DNA from: Dyadobacter chenhuakuii
GTDB lineage: Bacteria > Bacteroidota > Bacteroidia > Cytophagales > Spirosomataceae
Reading direction: 5' to 3'
Length of the DNA stretch: 64,000 bases
Assembly: GCF_023821985.2 (NCBI RefSeq)
Contig: NZ_CP098805.1
Location: 1,302,001 to 1,366,000, forward strand
Shown here: positions 1-9,167 of the stretch, one piece after another
Numbering within the stretch: position 1 is the stretch's first letter
Layout of the letters: each line of letters opens with the position of its first letter
Made by a program: the position numbers and the translations under genes
Notes under the pieces: model-generated
What the model saw: only the letters and a program-made list of their open reading frames with translations
What the model was told of the DNA's origin: nothing
Database searches by the model: none

Positions 1-96
1 AATCATAAAGAGAGGGCCAAGGTAGCTTTTTTTGTTGTCCATTTAGGTTTAAATTAATTGGTAAGGGTTATGCAGTTTAAAAATGAAAAATAGCTG

Positions 97-1461
97 TTAA
101 TACTCGTCATTCAGTCCGAAAATGCGCTTGTTGGTTTTCCATTTGCCCCGGGTGAAATCCGGAATTTCAATGGGCGCGCTTCCTTTTGCAATGGACATTT
201 CTGATAATGGGCTGATGGCGCTCCATGTGGCCGCATCGTACACGTCAATGGGCGGTGCGGTTTTTCTTTTAATAGATTCAATAAAGCCTCTTAATACGAA
301 ATAATCGATGCCGCCGTGGCCTGCGCTTTCTGCATCTTTCGCATATTTTGCCCATAACGGATGGTCGTTCTTGTCGAGATAGGCCTTGTCAGGTTCGGCG
401 GTGTGTTCCTTTGGCGAAACACCTTCTATATATATGCTGTGTCCGTCGTTCATCCAGATGCCGTTGGTCCCCTGCGCACGGAAAGCGAGCGAGTAGGGGC
501 GTGGCGAGTTGGTGTCATGAACGAGCACGATGTTTTCGCCGTTGTGGCATTGGATTACGGTCGTAACAATGTCGCCGAGCTTGAAATTGACTTTGGCATT
601 AGGATGATCTTTACCGCCATGATCAACGATATATTTGTGTAAACCTCTCGATTTGGTGGCCGTGGAAGTCAGGTAAGAGAATTTGTTGCCGCGGTTAATG
701 TCCATCCAGTGCGCCACCGGGCCCAGGCCGTGCGTTGGATAAATGTCGCCGTTGCGGTCAACGGAATGTTGGGTGCGCCATTTGGCTTCTGAAAATCCTT
801 TTTCACCAAATTCAACGCCTACACCGCCATTGCTTTTGCCATCATTCAGCTTAACAGACCGCAGATCGTGCTGGTAACCGCAATGCGCATAGGTCATTTC
901 GCCAAACATTCCCTTGCGGACCATGTTCAATATCGCCATGACATCCCGGCGGTAACACACGTTTTCGAGGATCATGCAGTGCGAGCCGGTTTTTTCAAAT
1001 GTGTCCACCAGGTTCCACGACTCCTGTAAAGTGACCGTAGCAGAAACTTCAACCGCTGCATATTTTCCAGCTTTCATGGCAGACAGCGTCATAGGAACGT
1101 GCCATTGCCACGGCGTTGCGATCAGGATCCCATCCAGGTCATCGCGCTTAACCATATTCAGAAAGTCCTCGTCACCTTTACCATAAACCGCCGGCGCTTT
1201 TCTTCCCGATTTCTTGATTTGTGCCAGGGAAGCGTTGATGGCAGCCGGATCAATGTCGCAGATTGCATTCACTTCCACATCCTGACGAAAAAGTGCCTGT
1301 TCAAGGTGACTGCGGCCGCGAAGACCTACACCGATAAACCCCAGCCGCACTTTGTCAGCCGCTTTCGCTTCGTTGGAATACAATGACGGCATTATCCCGA
1401 TGGCGGGTCCGGCCATTGAGGCTTGTTGAATAAAGTCGCGTCTATTCATGACGTTGTCCAT
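97..1461 (-). CDS. GH109-type alpha-N-acetylgalactosaminidase, Tat-exported
   Basis: A 454-residue Gfo/Idh/MocA-fold protein. A twin-arginine export signal sits at residues 5-30 (MNRRDF, then a hydrophobic stretch), followed by a Rossmann NAD-binding motif around 41-50 (GFIGVGLRGR). Long stretches match my memory of the Elizabethkingia GH109 enzyme, notably VCYRRDVMAILNMVRKGMFG near 168-187, SEAKWRT near 224 and YPTHGLGP near 241, where family active-site residues lie. GH109 enzymes hydrolyse alpha-GalNAc with a tightly bound NAD through an oxidation-elimination route, so it probably trims host or extracellular glycans in the periplasm. Both ATG codons (1461 and 1449) are usable. Another Gfo/Idh/MocA activity is possible but less likely given the sequence match. 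Confidence 0.85.
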   Translation of the reverse strand: MDNVMNRRDFIQQASMAGPAIGIMPSLYSNEAKAADKVRLGFIGVGLRGRSHLEQALFRQDVEVNAICDIDPAAINASLAQIKKSGRKAPAVYGKGDEDFLNMVKRDDLDGILIATPWQWHVPMTLSAMKAGKYAAVEVSATVTLQESWNLVDTFEKTGSHCMILENVCYRRDVMAILNMVRKGMFGEMTYAHCGYQHDLRSVKLNDGKSNGGVGVEFGEKGFSEAKWRTQHSVDRNGDIYPTHGLGPVAHWMDINRGNKFSYLTSTATKSRGLHKYIVDHGGKDHPNAKVNFKLGDIVTTVIQCHNGENIVLVHDTNSPRPYSLAFRAQGTNGIWMNDGHSIYIEGVSPKEHTAEPDKAYLDKNDHPLWAKYAKDAESAGHGGIDYFVLRGFIESIKRKTAPPIDVYDAATWSAISPLSEMSIAKGSAPIEIPDFTRGKWKTNKRIFGLNDEY

Positions 1462-1751
1462 TTAAAGGTTCAGGATGGGGTTGGCCTGCCATCGGCACAA
1501 TGGTTTCCAAGATCGCAATTTACATTCAATAACCGTATTTTTTAATTTTTTTTATTAATTCAGATGAAATGGAAATTCCTGCAAGTGGTGATGATTATTT
1601 TAAAAAATGAACAAATTGGAATTGCAAAGCGTTAACCCAACACAAGTGACCTCAGAAAGAGCATTACGTCCAGGCTCGAAGGCTTTAAGTGTGTTGGACA
1701 CATACTTTGTAACGACATTTAAAGCGAATTTTATTTTATGTAAATCATCAT

Positions 1752-2168
1752 ATGGCTCAAAAGGTGGCGGTGTTCCGGAAGGAACATTTCAATGCGGCTC
1801 ATCGTCTTCATAATCCGGAATGGTCGGCTGAAAAGAATGAGAGCGTGTTTGGTAAATGCAATAATCCCAATTTTCACGGGCACAATTATGAGCTGATCGT
1901 TCAGGTGACGGGGGAAGTTGATCCTGAAACCGGTTATGTGCTGGATATGAAAGTACTCAGTTCTGTTTTAAAGGAATTTGTGCTTGATCGTTTTGACCAT
2001 AAAAACCTTAATCTTGACGTCGAAGAATTCAAATCACTCAACCCTTCCGCGGAAAATATCGCGATCGTTATTTATACCATATTAAGATCAAAAATTGACT
2101 CAGGCCTTGACCTGAAAGTTAGATTATATGAAACAGAACGGAACTTTGTCGAATATCCCGTCGACTGA
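1752..2168 (+). CDS. 6-pyruvoyl-tetrahydropterin synthase family protein (PTPS-II type)
   Basis: A 138-residue protein of normal PTPS/QueD length. Zinc-binding histidines are visible in FNAAHRL (12-18) and in CNNPNFHGHNY (36-46), which also carries the catalytic Cys36; DHKNL (82-86) and YETERNF (126-132) are further family motifs. The CNNPNxHGHNY form is that of PTPS enzymes which make 6-pyruvoyl-tetrahydropterin for tetrahydrobiopterin; the bacterial QueD form has a different spacing around its cysteine. The gene overlaps or abuts folE, whose product makes its substrate, dihydroneopterin triphosphate. A role in biopterin-like cofactor synthesis is therefore favoured over queuosine synthesis, but no sepiapterin reductase is seen here to complete that pathway. 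Confidence 0.88.
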   Translation: MAQKVAVFRKEHFNAAHRLHNPEWSAEKNESVFGKCNNPNFHGHNYELIVQVTGEVDPETGYVLDMKVLSSVLKEFVLDRFDHKNLNLDVEEFKSLNPSAENIAIVIYTILRSKIDSGLDLKVRLYETERNFVEYPVD

Positions 2169-2817
2169 AATGGTTGAGGTTGAGGAAGTTGGAAACGATC
2201 ATGTATTTTCTTCGATCGACACACCTTTGCGTAAAGATGCCTTTGCAATGGAGGACGACATGAAGATGGAGCTGATTGAAAAGCATTTCCGTCACATTAT
2301 GGAAATCATGGGCCTGGACCTGACCGATGACAGCCTGAAAGGCACACCGAAACGGGTTGCTAAAATGTTTATCACAGAGGTTTTCAGCGGCCTTGATCCG
2401 AAGAATAAGCCGGCGGTCACTTTGTTCGAAAACAAATATAAGTATGACCAGATGCTGGTCGAAAAAGATATATCGGTGTTCTCCAACTGCGAACACCATT
2501 TCGTCCCCATTTACGGAAAAGCGCACGTTGCGTACATTTCAAGCGGTAAAGTGATCGGACTTTCCAAACTGAACCGCATTGTAGAATACTTTGCAAAACG
2601 TCCGCAAGTTCAGGAACGCCTCACCGTGCAGATTGCTACTGAGCTGAAATTAGCGTTGGAAACGGAAGATGTGGCAGTTGTAATCGATGCGCAGCACATG
2701 TGCGTTCAATCCCGGGGAATAAGAGATTCAGGAAGCTCCACTGTCACCGCGTTTTATGGCGGGAAGTTTCAGGAGGAGAGTACTAAGAAGGAGTTTTTGA
2801 GTTATTTGGGGATGTGA
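2128..2817 (+). CDS. folE: GTP cyclohydrolase I
   Basis: A 229-residue FolE. It converts GTP to 7,8-dihydroneopterin triphosphate, the first step of folate and biopterin synthesis. The zinc ligands are visible as NCEHHF (Cys121, His123/124) and MCVQSRGIRDSG (Cys192), with GTPKRVAKMF near 72-81. The N-terminal 45 residues are not part of the core. The annotated ATG at 2128 overlaps the PTPS gene by 41 bases; a second in-frame ATG at 2170 lies one base after the PTPS stop and would give a 215-residue protein with no overlap. Either way the two genes are translationally coupled and form an operon. Downstream is a convergent gene and a strong inverted repeat. Confidence 0.96.
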   Translation: MKQNGTLSNIPSTEMVEVEEVGNDHVFSSIDTPLRKDAFAMEDDMKMELIEKHFRHIMEIMGLDLTDDSLKGTPKRVAKMFITEVFSGLDPKNKPAVTLFENKYKYDQMLVEKDISVFSNCEHHFVPIYGKAHVAYISSGKVIGLSKLNRIVEYFAKRPQVQERLTVQIATELKLALETEDVAVVIDAQHMCVQSRGIRDSGSSTVTAFYGGKFQEESTKKEFLSYLGM

Positions 2818-2886
2818 TCTGCATAGGTTCTGGGAGGGGCTTGAAGTTCACCCGGTGACCTGATCAATATGGTCAACCTAAGCCAA

Positions 2887-2970
2887 CTGTCACCCTGAGC
2901 GGAGCCGAAGGGACATGCAGCATGCCAGCAAGCATCCTACACGTCCCTTCGGCTCCGCTCAGGGTGACAG
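2887..2970. repeat. 28-bp perfect inverted repeat between convergent genes
   Basis: The 28 bases at 2887-2914 are the exact reverse complement of 2943-2970, separated by a 28-base loop. The arms contain CACCCTGAGCGGAGCCGAAG. It lies between the 3' ends of folE and the convergent isomerase gene, so an RNA hairpin could end transcription from either side, although there is no clean U-run. Its sequence resembles a class of dispersed intergenic palindromes seen in many bacterial genomes. A degenerate single arm, ccggctccgctcgggctgac, recurs at 41758-41777. Confidence 0.85.
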
Positions 2971-3017
2971 GGTTGGTCCATTCACGATGACAAAGTCAGT
3001 CGACTCAAAACCTCCTA

Positions 3018-3941
3018 CTAAACCGTTGGTCCAACTCTCTCAAGCAACGCCTTAGTCGCTTTAATCCCATCATACTCAGAAAGCTTGCTTCCTTCATATT
3101 CGATCCCAGCGATTCCTTTGAAGCCTGCGTCTTTAACGATTTTCAGGATTTTTGTGTAATCCGTTTCAATGCAGTTTCCTTTTTCGTCGAAGTCATATGT
3201 TTTTGCGCTTACGCCTTTTGCGTAGGGCATCAACTCTTTCGTTCCCTGATATCTGTCGTATGATTCTGCGCAGCCGCCGTCTTTTCTGGTGATGCAGAAG
3301 TTACCGAAGTCCGGCAATGTTCCTACATTTTTTAGGTTAACCTGCTTCATTACGCCTGACAACCATTGTCCGTTGGATGATGACCCTCCGTGGTTTTCGA
3401 CGATTACGTTAATGCCTGTTTTCGCAGCGAACTCACCTAGCTTACCAAGCCCGTCTACGGCGGATTTTGCTATTTCTTCAAAGCTTCCTTTTCCGAATGC
3501 ATTAACGCGGATGGTTTTGCAACCTAGATATTTCGCGGCTTCCACCCAGCGATAATGGTTTTCAACGGCCTTGTTACGAACCGCAGCGTCCAATTCTCCC
3601 AGGCCGCCTTCGCCGTCGATCATGATGAGGTGAGCTGTTACGCCGTTGTCTTTTTGTCTTTGGATCAAATCATTCAGATATGTTTTGTCTTCCGCTTTGT
3701 CTTTGAAGAACTGGTTTACATATTCCACGATGGAAATGCCAAACTCTTTCTTCGCCAATGCCGGGAAATCGAGGTTAGTCAGTTCTTTTTTGAAAAGTGC
3801 TTTGTGCAAAGACCATTCTGCGAGTGAAATATCAAACCATAGTTTTTTGGCAGGATCTGCCATTAGTAAGTCGGAAAAAGCGGTTGCTGCGAAGGCCGTA
3901 GCACCGGCTTTTTTAAGGAAATCGCGACGAGAAACGTACAT
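3018..3941 (-). CDS. Tat-exported sugar phosphate isomerase/epimerase-like TIM-barrel protein
   Basis: A 307-residue protein with a twin-arginine signal at the N-terminus ([19 protein letters not shown]). The remainder looks like the xylose isomerase-like TIM barrel (AP endonuclease 2 superfamily): conserved acidic and His positions appear in [20 protein letters not shown] and [10 protein letters not shown], the usual metal-ligand strands. Members isomerise or epimerise sugars such as inosose or keto-sugars, but the substrate cannot be read from sequence. Secreted forms are typically found with Gfo/Idh/MocA oxidoreductases in sugar-utilisation loci, and one lies about 1.5 kb away. ATG start at 3941. 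Confidence 0.82.
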   Translation of the reverse strand: MYVSRRDFLKKAGATAFAATAFSDLLMADPAKKLWFDISLAEWSLHKALFKKELTNLDFPALAKKEFGISIVEYVNQFFKDKAEDKTYLNDLIQRQKDNGVTAHLIMIDGEGGLGELDAAVRNKAVENHYRWVEAAKYLGCKTIRVNAFGKGSFEEIAKSAVDGLGKLGEFAAKTGINVIVENHGGSSSNGQWLSGVMKQVNLKNVGTLPDFGNFCITRKDGGCAESYDRYQGTKELMPYAKGVSAKTYDFDEKGNCIETDYTKILKIVKDAGFKGIAGIEYEGSKLSEYDGIKATKALLERVGPTV

Positions 3942-3968
3942 TTTGGTTAGAATTTAGATTTATATTTA

Positions 3969-4979
3969 TTATGGAATGTGAATTCTTGCTTCATTATACA
4001 GCTTCTCATTTTTCACCAGACTCGCTGCGTCCCAGTCAATGTCCTTGATAAATGCATGCGCGCGAACGGGACAGTTTTCGACGCGGCAAAAGTAACAGCA
4101 TTGATATAAGCACGGGTCTGCATGAACGAAAATCTCGGTTTCACCCGTATGGCTGTCTTTCAGTATGTTTTCAAAATTATGAATTGTTTCATGCACTTTC
4201 TGCAGTTCCCAATAATATGGTAATGTCAAATGGCAATCAATGTGCAGGTCAGAGCCGTATTGCTGCACGCGCAGGTTGTGCACGTCGATCCATTCTGTTT
4301 TTTTGTTATCCTTTAATGTCTGCACTACTTTTTCCAGCAACGCGTCATCCACAGCGTCCATAAGCCCGGCTACGGATTTACTAACAAGCAGGAAGCCGTT
4401 ATAAGCAAGAAATAAACCAAACAGGAGGGAAGCAGCGCTATCAATCCAGACGTAGCCCGTGAGCATAATGAGTCCGACGCTCACGATCAGGACCAGACTG
4501 CTGATGCTGTCCGTCATCAAATGGCGTCCATCGGCGGTAAGTGCCAGCGAATTCATTTTCCTGCCTTCGGTTAACAGCTTATAACCGATAGCAGTGTTGA
4601 CAATGATGGTAAAAAGTATAAACCCGGAACCCTGAAGCAGGTTTTGAATAGGAGCGGGATCCAGGATCCTGTTCACCGCTTCGATGATGATAAAAAGCGA
4701 AGCGATCATGATCAATGCACCTTCAAAACCGGCGGAGAAAAACTCTATTTTGCCGTGCCCGTATGGATGGTTCCTGTCTTTCGGCTGCGCCGAAAGATAA
4801 ATGCTGTAAAACGCAAATCCGCTTGCTATAACATTAATGATCGATTCCAGCGCGTCGCTCAGGATGGCGTTGGAGGAGGTAAGATAATAAGCGAAGAATT
4901 TCAAACCCGTCAGGATGATGCTGGCTATAAAAGACAGCAGTATGAGACGTTGTTTAAGCTTATTTTGGTTTATTTGCAT
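3969..4979 (-). CDS. Cation diffusion facilitator (CDF) metal transporter with Cys-rich C-terminus
   Basis: A 336-residue CDF transporter. Six hydrophobic helices span about residues 10-200; metal-site signatures are ILSDALES in helix 2 and HLMTD in helix 5, and HPYGHGKIEF is the classic cytoplasmic loop motif. CDF proteins exchange Zn, Fe, Mn or Co for protons at the inner membrane. The C-terminal domain ends with an unusual cluster, PCLYQCCYFCRVENCPVR, with five cysteines in 15 residues, which could bind metal or sense it. It is divergently transcribed from the NUDIX gene with only 38 bases between start codons, so the two may share a control region. Confidence 0.9.
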   Translation of the reverse strand: MQINQNKLKQRLILLSFIASIILTGLKFFAYYLTSSNAILSDALESIINVIASGFAFYSIYLSAQPKDRNHPYGHGKIEFFSAGFEGALIMIASLFIIIEAVNRILDPAPIQNLLQGSGFILFTIIVNTAIGYKLLTEGRKMNSLALTADGRHLMTDSISSLVLIVSVGLIMLTGYVWIDSAASLLFGLFLAYNGFLLVSKSVAGLMDAVDDALLEKVVQTLKDNKKTEWIDVHNLRVQQYGSDLHIDCHLTLPYYWELQKVHETIHNFENILKDSHTGETEIFVHADPCLYQCCYFCRVENCPVRAHAFIKDIDWDAASLVKNEKLYNEARIHIP

Positions 4980-5017
4980 TTGCGATTTGAAATTCAGAGG
5001 CCAAAAATACTAAGAAA

Positions 5018-5572
5018 ATGCGGGTTATAACCACAGAAAATAATTGGAAAACACTTTCAACCGAAACTGTCTACGAAAATGCGTGGCTCGAACTGAGCCA
5101 TCGCGATGTGATCAACCCGTCGGGAAATAAGGGCATTTATGGGCTGGTAAAATTTAAGAATCAAGCCATTGGCGTTATTCCACTGGATGCCGAGGGCAAC
5201 ATTTATCTGGTAGGCCAATATCGCTATGCAATCGATGAATATTCCTGGGAAATTCCGGAAGGCGGCGGCGCTTTAAATGCAGATCCGCTGGACGCGGCCA
5301 AGCGGGAGCTGAAAGAAGAAACCGGTTTGCTGGCTGAAAAATGGACCAAGCTTGCCCGCATTCATACTTCCAATTCCGCCACCAATGAAGAAGGTTTCCT
5401 GTTCATCGCCGAAGAACTGACGCAACAGGAAGCAGAACCTGAGGACACCGAAGATCTGCAAGTGCGGAAAGTGTCTTTGCAGGAAGCGATCGATATGTGC
5501 ATGCGTTCCGAAATTACTGATTCGCTGTCTGTATGCGCCATTTTAATGACCGCCAGACTGAGGGGAATCTGA
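5018..5572 (+). CDS. NUDIX hydrolase, ADP-sugar pyrophosphatase type
   Basis: A 184-residue NUDIX protein. The NUDIX box near residues 86-108 reads GGGALNADPLDAAKRELKEE followed by TGL: the metal-binding REUxEE core is intact, while the first consensus Glu is Ala (an Asp follows). Upstream features WEIPEGG and VGQYRYAI resemble ADP-ribose pyrophosphatases, so hydrolysis of ADP-ribose or another nucleoside diphosphate sugar is likely. The LysE-family gene starts one base after its stop, suggesting a two-gene operon. Confidence 0.88.
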   Translation: MRVITTENNWKTLSTETVYENAWLELSHRDVINPSGNKGIYGLVKFKNQAIGVIPLDAEGNIYLVGQYRYAIDEYSWEIPEGGGALNADPLDAAKRELKEETGLLAEKWTKLARIHTSNSATNEEGFLFIAEELTQQEAEPEDTEDLQVRKVSLQEAIDMCMRSEITDSLSVCAILMTARLRGI

Positions 5573-5573
5573 T

Positions 5574-6188
5574 ATGCTCGAATCGCTTTTCTATGGAACG
5601 CTTACTGGAATAGGATTATGCCTCACGTTTGGGACCGTGTTTTTCTCATTGGTCCAAAACAGTGTTGATAATGGTTATAAAACCGGCGTGAAGATCGCAC
5701 TGGGCGTTTTCGTTTGCGACATTATTTTTGTTTTCTTCGCTATTTACGGAACTGCGTTACTGCCCGATATTCCCGATTTCAAGAAGTGGATGGCTGGCGC
5801 GGGCGTATTTTTCCTGATCACGCTCGGGCTGACAAATTTGATTAAAGGTCAGCCAAAAATTGCCTATCCGACAACCCGGTTCGGCAATTTGCTTTACTAT
5901 TTTACGACTGGTTTTTTCTTGAACGGGCTGAATCCGGTGAATTTCATCAGCTGGGTCACCATTGCTTCCTATATCCGCACCAATCTGCATTATAATTATC
6001 ACCAGGTGCTTGTTTTTTTTGCGGCGAGTGTAGTTGCTGTATTCCTCGTGGAATGTGGCATTGCGATCTTTGCACACAAGTTGAAACGCGTTTTTACGCC
6101 AAAAGTGGTCACGATATTTAACAAAGTGACAGGCGTCGTTTTTATCCTGATCGCCTGCCAGATTGCTTATGTCAATTTCCTGAGTTAA
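5574..6188 (+). CDS. LysE/RhtB family amino-acid exporter
   Basis: A 204-residue integral membrane protein with about six hydrophobic segments. The first segment with FGTVFFSLVQNSVDNGYKTG and the GLNPVNFISWV segment match the LysE superfamily pattern (usually G-P-x-x-x and N-P-K/V). These carriers export amino acids or related metabolites by proton antiport; no specific substrate can be assigned. It follows the NUDIX gene by one base and overlaps the convergent GH3-type gene by four bases. Confidence 0.82.
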   Translation: MLESLFYGTLTGIGLCLTFGTVFFSLVQNSVDNGYKTGVKIALGVFVCDIIFVFFAIYGTALLPDIPDFKKWMAGAGVFFLITLGLTNLIKGQPKIAYPTTRFGNLLYYFTTGFFLNGLNPVNFISWVTIASYIRTNLHYNYHQVLVFFAASVVAVFLVECGIAIFAHKLKRVFTPKVVTIFNKVTGVVFILIACQIAYVNFLS

Positions 6189-7762
6189 TGCGAGGGAGGT
6201 TCCGTTATGTAGCCGTTCTTTTGCAAAAATCCCTTCCAATCGTCCATCAGGAAATTCTTGAAAACACGCGGAAACTTATGCTGGCCGCCCATTTTGCCTT
6301 TGGAATTCATCCAGTCGTAAAAAGCTTTGTTCGGCAGCACAGTAACAAACACTTCCTTCAATGCATGACGCCTTTCCACGGCATAGTCATCATTAAGATC
6401 TGCTAATTTGGCGTCCAGTCTGGTTTTGAGCTCTTCTGCATTCACATCCGTTTCTTCTACGCCGATATACCAATGGTGCGCAAACATAGAACCGTATTCA
6501 ATGCCGCAAACTGTGAATTCTTTAACCGTTAACCCCATCTCATCCGAAACCAGATCGACGGCCTTGTTCATATTGTCGACCGAAAGGTGTTCCCCGCAAA
6601 GACTTAGATAATGCTTCGTGCGTCCTGTAATAACAATTTCACCTTTCGCTTTGTCCACAAATTTCACTGTGTCACCGATCAGGTAACGCCATGATCCTGC
6701 GCATGTCGAGAGCAGCAATGCATATTCTTTGCCTTCTTCAACCTGATCGATCATTAATGTCTCAGGATCAGACATTAAGGTGCCTTCTGAGTCAAAGTTT
6801 TTTTCGTTGAAAGGAATAAACTCGAAGAAAATCCCATTGTCACAAACCAGCTCCATGCCTTGTGCGCCCGGGCGGGTTTGGTAGGCGATAAATCCTTCGG
6901 AGGCAAGATACGTGTTAATGTAGATCAATGGCCTTGCCAGCAGCTTTTCGAAACCCTTTCTGTAAGGCTCAAACGAGACACCACCATGCGCGAAAACCTG
7001 CAAATTGGGCCATATATCGTGAATGGTCTTGACATTATAATGCGCAATGATCTTTTCCATCAAAAGCTGGATCCACGCGGGAACGCCTACAATGAACCCA
7101 ATGTCCCATTCGTGCGCCTGCTTTGTAATTTCTTCCAATTTCAAACCCCAATCTTTTTGCGCCGCGATTTTTTCCCCGGGTTTATAGTAAGGTCTGAACC
7201 AATAGGGAATCTGCTTGGCCGTGATGCCGCTCAAATCGCCTTCAAAATGTTTGTCCTGATTATTCAGATTTGTACTGCCGCCGAGCATCAGGAAGCCTTT
7301 TTCATACAGATCATTGGGAAGATCCTTGTAATGTCCGAGCGAAAGGATCTGGCGGATGCTGGTCTTCTGGATCGCGCGCGACATGGCCTTTGTGACCGGA
7401 ATGTGCTTCGTAGCGGCCTCGGAAGTTCCTGAACTTAATGCATAATATTTGATCTGCCCAGGCCAGCAAATGTCTTTTTCTCCTTCAAGCGAACGGTGCC
7501 ACCATTCGTTGAAGATCTTGTTGTAATCGTAAACCGGAACTGTTTTCTTGTATAAGTCGTAATAAGCGCCTTTTTCACTGAACAATATAGATGAAAGCAG
7601 CTCGTCAAAATTGTATTTTTCTCCAAACTCTGTGTAGCGCGCCTTGGCCAGCAATTTCGCCAGCGTCTTTTTTTGCTGAATGTGAAGACTTGCTTTTCTG
7701 CGGTTAGCAACAATGTTGCTGATATGAATTCCTTTTTTTAATAAACTCCCTACTAATGCCAT
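6185..7762 (-). CDS. GH3 auxin-responsive-promoter family acyl-adenylating enzyme
   Basis: A 525-residue protein of the GH3 family in the ANL adenylating superfamily. The ATP-binding P-loop-like motif is ALSSGTSEAATKHIPVT (around 108-125), and the later VITGRTKHYLSLCGEHLS matches the hinge region. Plant GH3 proteins conjugate amino acids to acyl hormones; bacterial homologues are common in Bacteroidota and of unknown substrate. The length agrees with the family. Immediately upstream on the same strand is surE (15 bases away), so the two are probably cotranscribed. Confidence 0.88.
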   Translation of the reverse strand: MALVGSLLKKGIHISNIVANRRKASLHIQQKKTLAKLLAKARYTEFGEKYNFDELLSSILFSEKGAYYDLYKKTVPVYDYNKIFNEWWHRSLEGEKDICWPGQIKYYALSSGTSEAATKHIPVTKAMSRAIQKTSIRQILSLGHYKDLPNDLYEKGFLMLGGSTNLNNQDKHFEGDLSGITAKQIPYWFRPYYKPGEKIAAQKDWGLKLEEITKQAHEWDIGFIVGVPAWIQLLMEKIIAHYNVKTIHDIWPNLQVFAHGGVSFEPYRKGFEKLLARPLIYINTYLASEGFIAYQTRPGAQGMELVCDNGIFFEFIPFNEKNFDSEGTLMSDPETLMIDQVEEGKEYALLLSTCAGSWRYLIGDTVKFVDKAKGEIVITGRTKHYLSLCGEHLSVDNMNKAVDLVSDEMGLTVKEFTVCGIEYGSMFAHHWYIGVEETDVNAEELKTRLDAKLADLNDDYAVERRHALKEVFVTVLPNKAFYDWMNSKGKMGGQHKFPRVFKNFLMDDWKGFLQKNGYITEPPSH

Positions 7763-7777
7763 AGCTGAATTTTAAAA

Positions 7778-8545
7778 TTATAAATCCCAGGTCGAAAGCT
7801 GTTTTACTGCCTCATACGCTGTCAGATCATATTGGCACGGCACAACAGAAATGTAGTTGTTATCCAGCGCCCAGACATCGGTATCCTCCTTTTCGGTGTC
7901 AAAATTCACGAATTCTCCTGCCATCCACAGGTAACCTCTTCCGTTCGGGTCTACGCGATAATCAAATTTTTCCTGCCATTTTGCGTGCGCCTGTCTGCAA
8001 ACTTTTACACCTTTTAAAGGCAGGTCTGTTTTCTCAGGAATGTTAACGTTCAGTGCAATGCCGTTCGGTATGCCGTTTTTGAGCGCCTCCTCAGTAATGG
8101 ATTTGATAAATGGAATAGCATGATCAAAATCCGCATCCTCCCGGTAATCCGTTAATGAAAATCCAATCGCCGGAATGCCTTCTATTGCAGCTTCGATGGC
8201 TGCGGACATGGTCCCGGAATAAAGCACGCTGATCGAACTGTTGCTTCCGTGGTTGATCCCACTAACGACCAGGTCGGGTTTGCGATCCTGCAGAACGTAA
8301 TTTTTAGCCAGTTTTACGCAGTCGGCAGGTGTTCCGGAACATTCATATTCAACAACGCCTTCAAAAATATGGGTGGAATAAAGTCTTAGCGGTTCGCCAA
8401 TCGTGATAGCATGGCCCATCCCGGATTGCGGGCTGTTTGGCGCAACAACGATCACTTCTCCAATGGTTTGCATCACCTCCACCAATGTCCGGATTCCTTT
8501 GGACGTTATGCCGTCGTCATTTGTAACTAAAATAAGGGGTCTCAT
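7778..8545 (-). CDS. surE: 5'/3'-nucleotidase SurE
   Basis: A 255-residue SurE of typical length. The metal-binding motif TNDDG (residues 8-12), the serine in PNSPQSGMGHAIT and the asparagine in SGINHGSN are all present. SurE dephosphorylates nucleoside monophosphates and is linked to stationary-phase survival. ATG start at 8545. The GH3-type gene follows 15 bases after its stop on the same strand. Confidence 0.95.
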   Translation of the reverse strand: MRPLILVTNDDGITSKGIRTLVEVMQTIGEVIVVAPNSPQSGMGHAITIGEPLRLYSTHIFEGVVEYECSGTPADCVKLAKNYVLQDRKPDLVVSGINHGSNSSISVLYSGTMSAAIEAAIEGIPAIGFSLTDYREDADFDHAIPFIKSITEEALKNGIPNGIALNVNIPEKTDLPLKGVKVCRQAHAKWQEKFDYRVDPNGRGYLWMAGEFVNFDTEKEDTDVWALDNNYISVVPCQYDLTAYEAVKQLSTWDL

Positions 8546-8668
8546 ATAATTCTACTTATCGCCGGTCACATTAAGGGGTTGAAAAGTCCTGACTGGCGAA
8601 TGAAGTAATGCGGTTTTTAGGTTGAAAAAAGATTTATTTGTAACTGCTATGAGCCAAAATTAAGCATT

Positions 8669-9166
8669 ATGCCATCATTCTCAATAAAGCCTGCAACCAC
8701 AGCCGACATCCCGACCATTATCGCAATCCAGGAACAGACCTGGGAAGCAACTTATAGTGAAATACTTACGAGAGAACAGATTGACTTTATGTTCGAAAAA
8801 ATATATTCCCCCGAGTCTCTCGAGCGTCAGTTTACCGTTGAGCAGCATTCCTTCCTGATCTTGTTAAACGACGGCAAGCCGGAAGGTTTTGCATCCGCTT
8901 CCGAAGAAGGACGGGAAAAGTTTAAGTTACATAAAATATATGTACTTCCTTCCACGCAGGGAACGGGTGCCGGAAAATATCTCCTGGCTGCGGTTGAAAA
9001 TTATGTAAAGTCGGCTGGTGGGAAAAAATTAGGTTTAAATGTCAACCGGTACAATAAGGCAAAGGGATTTTATGAAAAAATGGGCTTTGCGGTGACAGGC
9101 CAGGAGGATATTCCCATTGGTCCTTACTGGATGAACGATTATGTTTTGGAAAAAGAACTGAACTGA
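8669..9166 (+). CDS. GNAT family N-acetyltransferase
   Basis: A 165-residue single-domain GNAT protein. The acetyl-CoA binding motif A is KIYVLPSTQGTGAGKYLL (about 92-109), followed by NRYNKAKGFYEKMGF, the usual motif B. The substrate is not predictable; similar proteins acetylate small amines or protein N-termini. It is followed two bases later by the convergent trhO gene. Confidence 0.88.
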   Translation: MPSFSIKPATTADIPTIIAIQEQTWEATYSEILTREQIDFMFEKIYSPESLERQFTVEQHSFLILLNDGKPEGFASASEEGREKFKLHKIYVLPSTQGTGAGKYLLAAVENYVKSAGGKKLGLNVNRYNKAKGFYEKMGFAVTGQEDIPIGPYWMNDYVLEKELN

Positions 9167-9167
9167 C

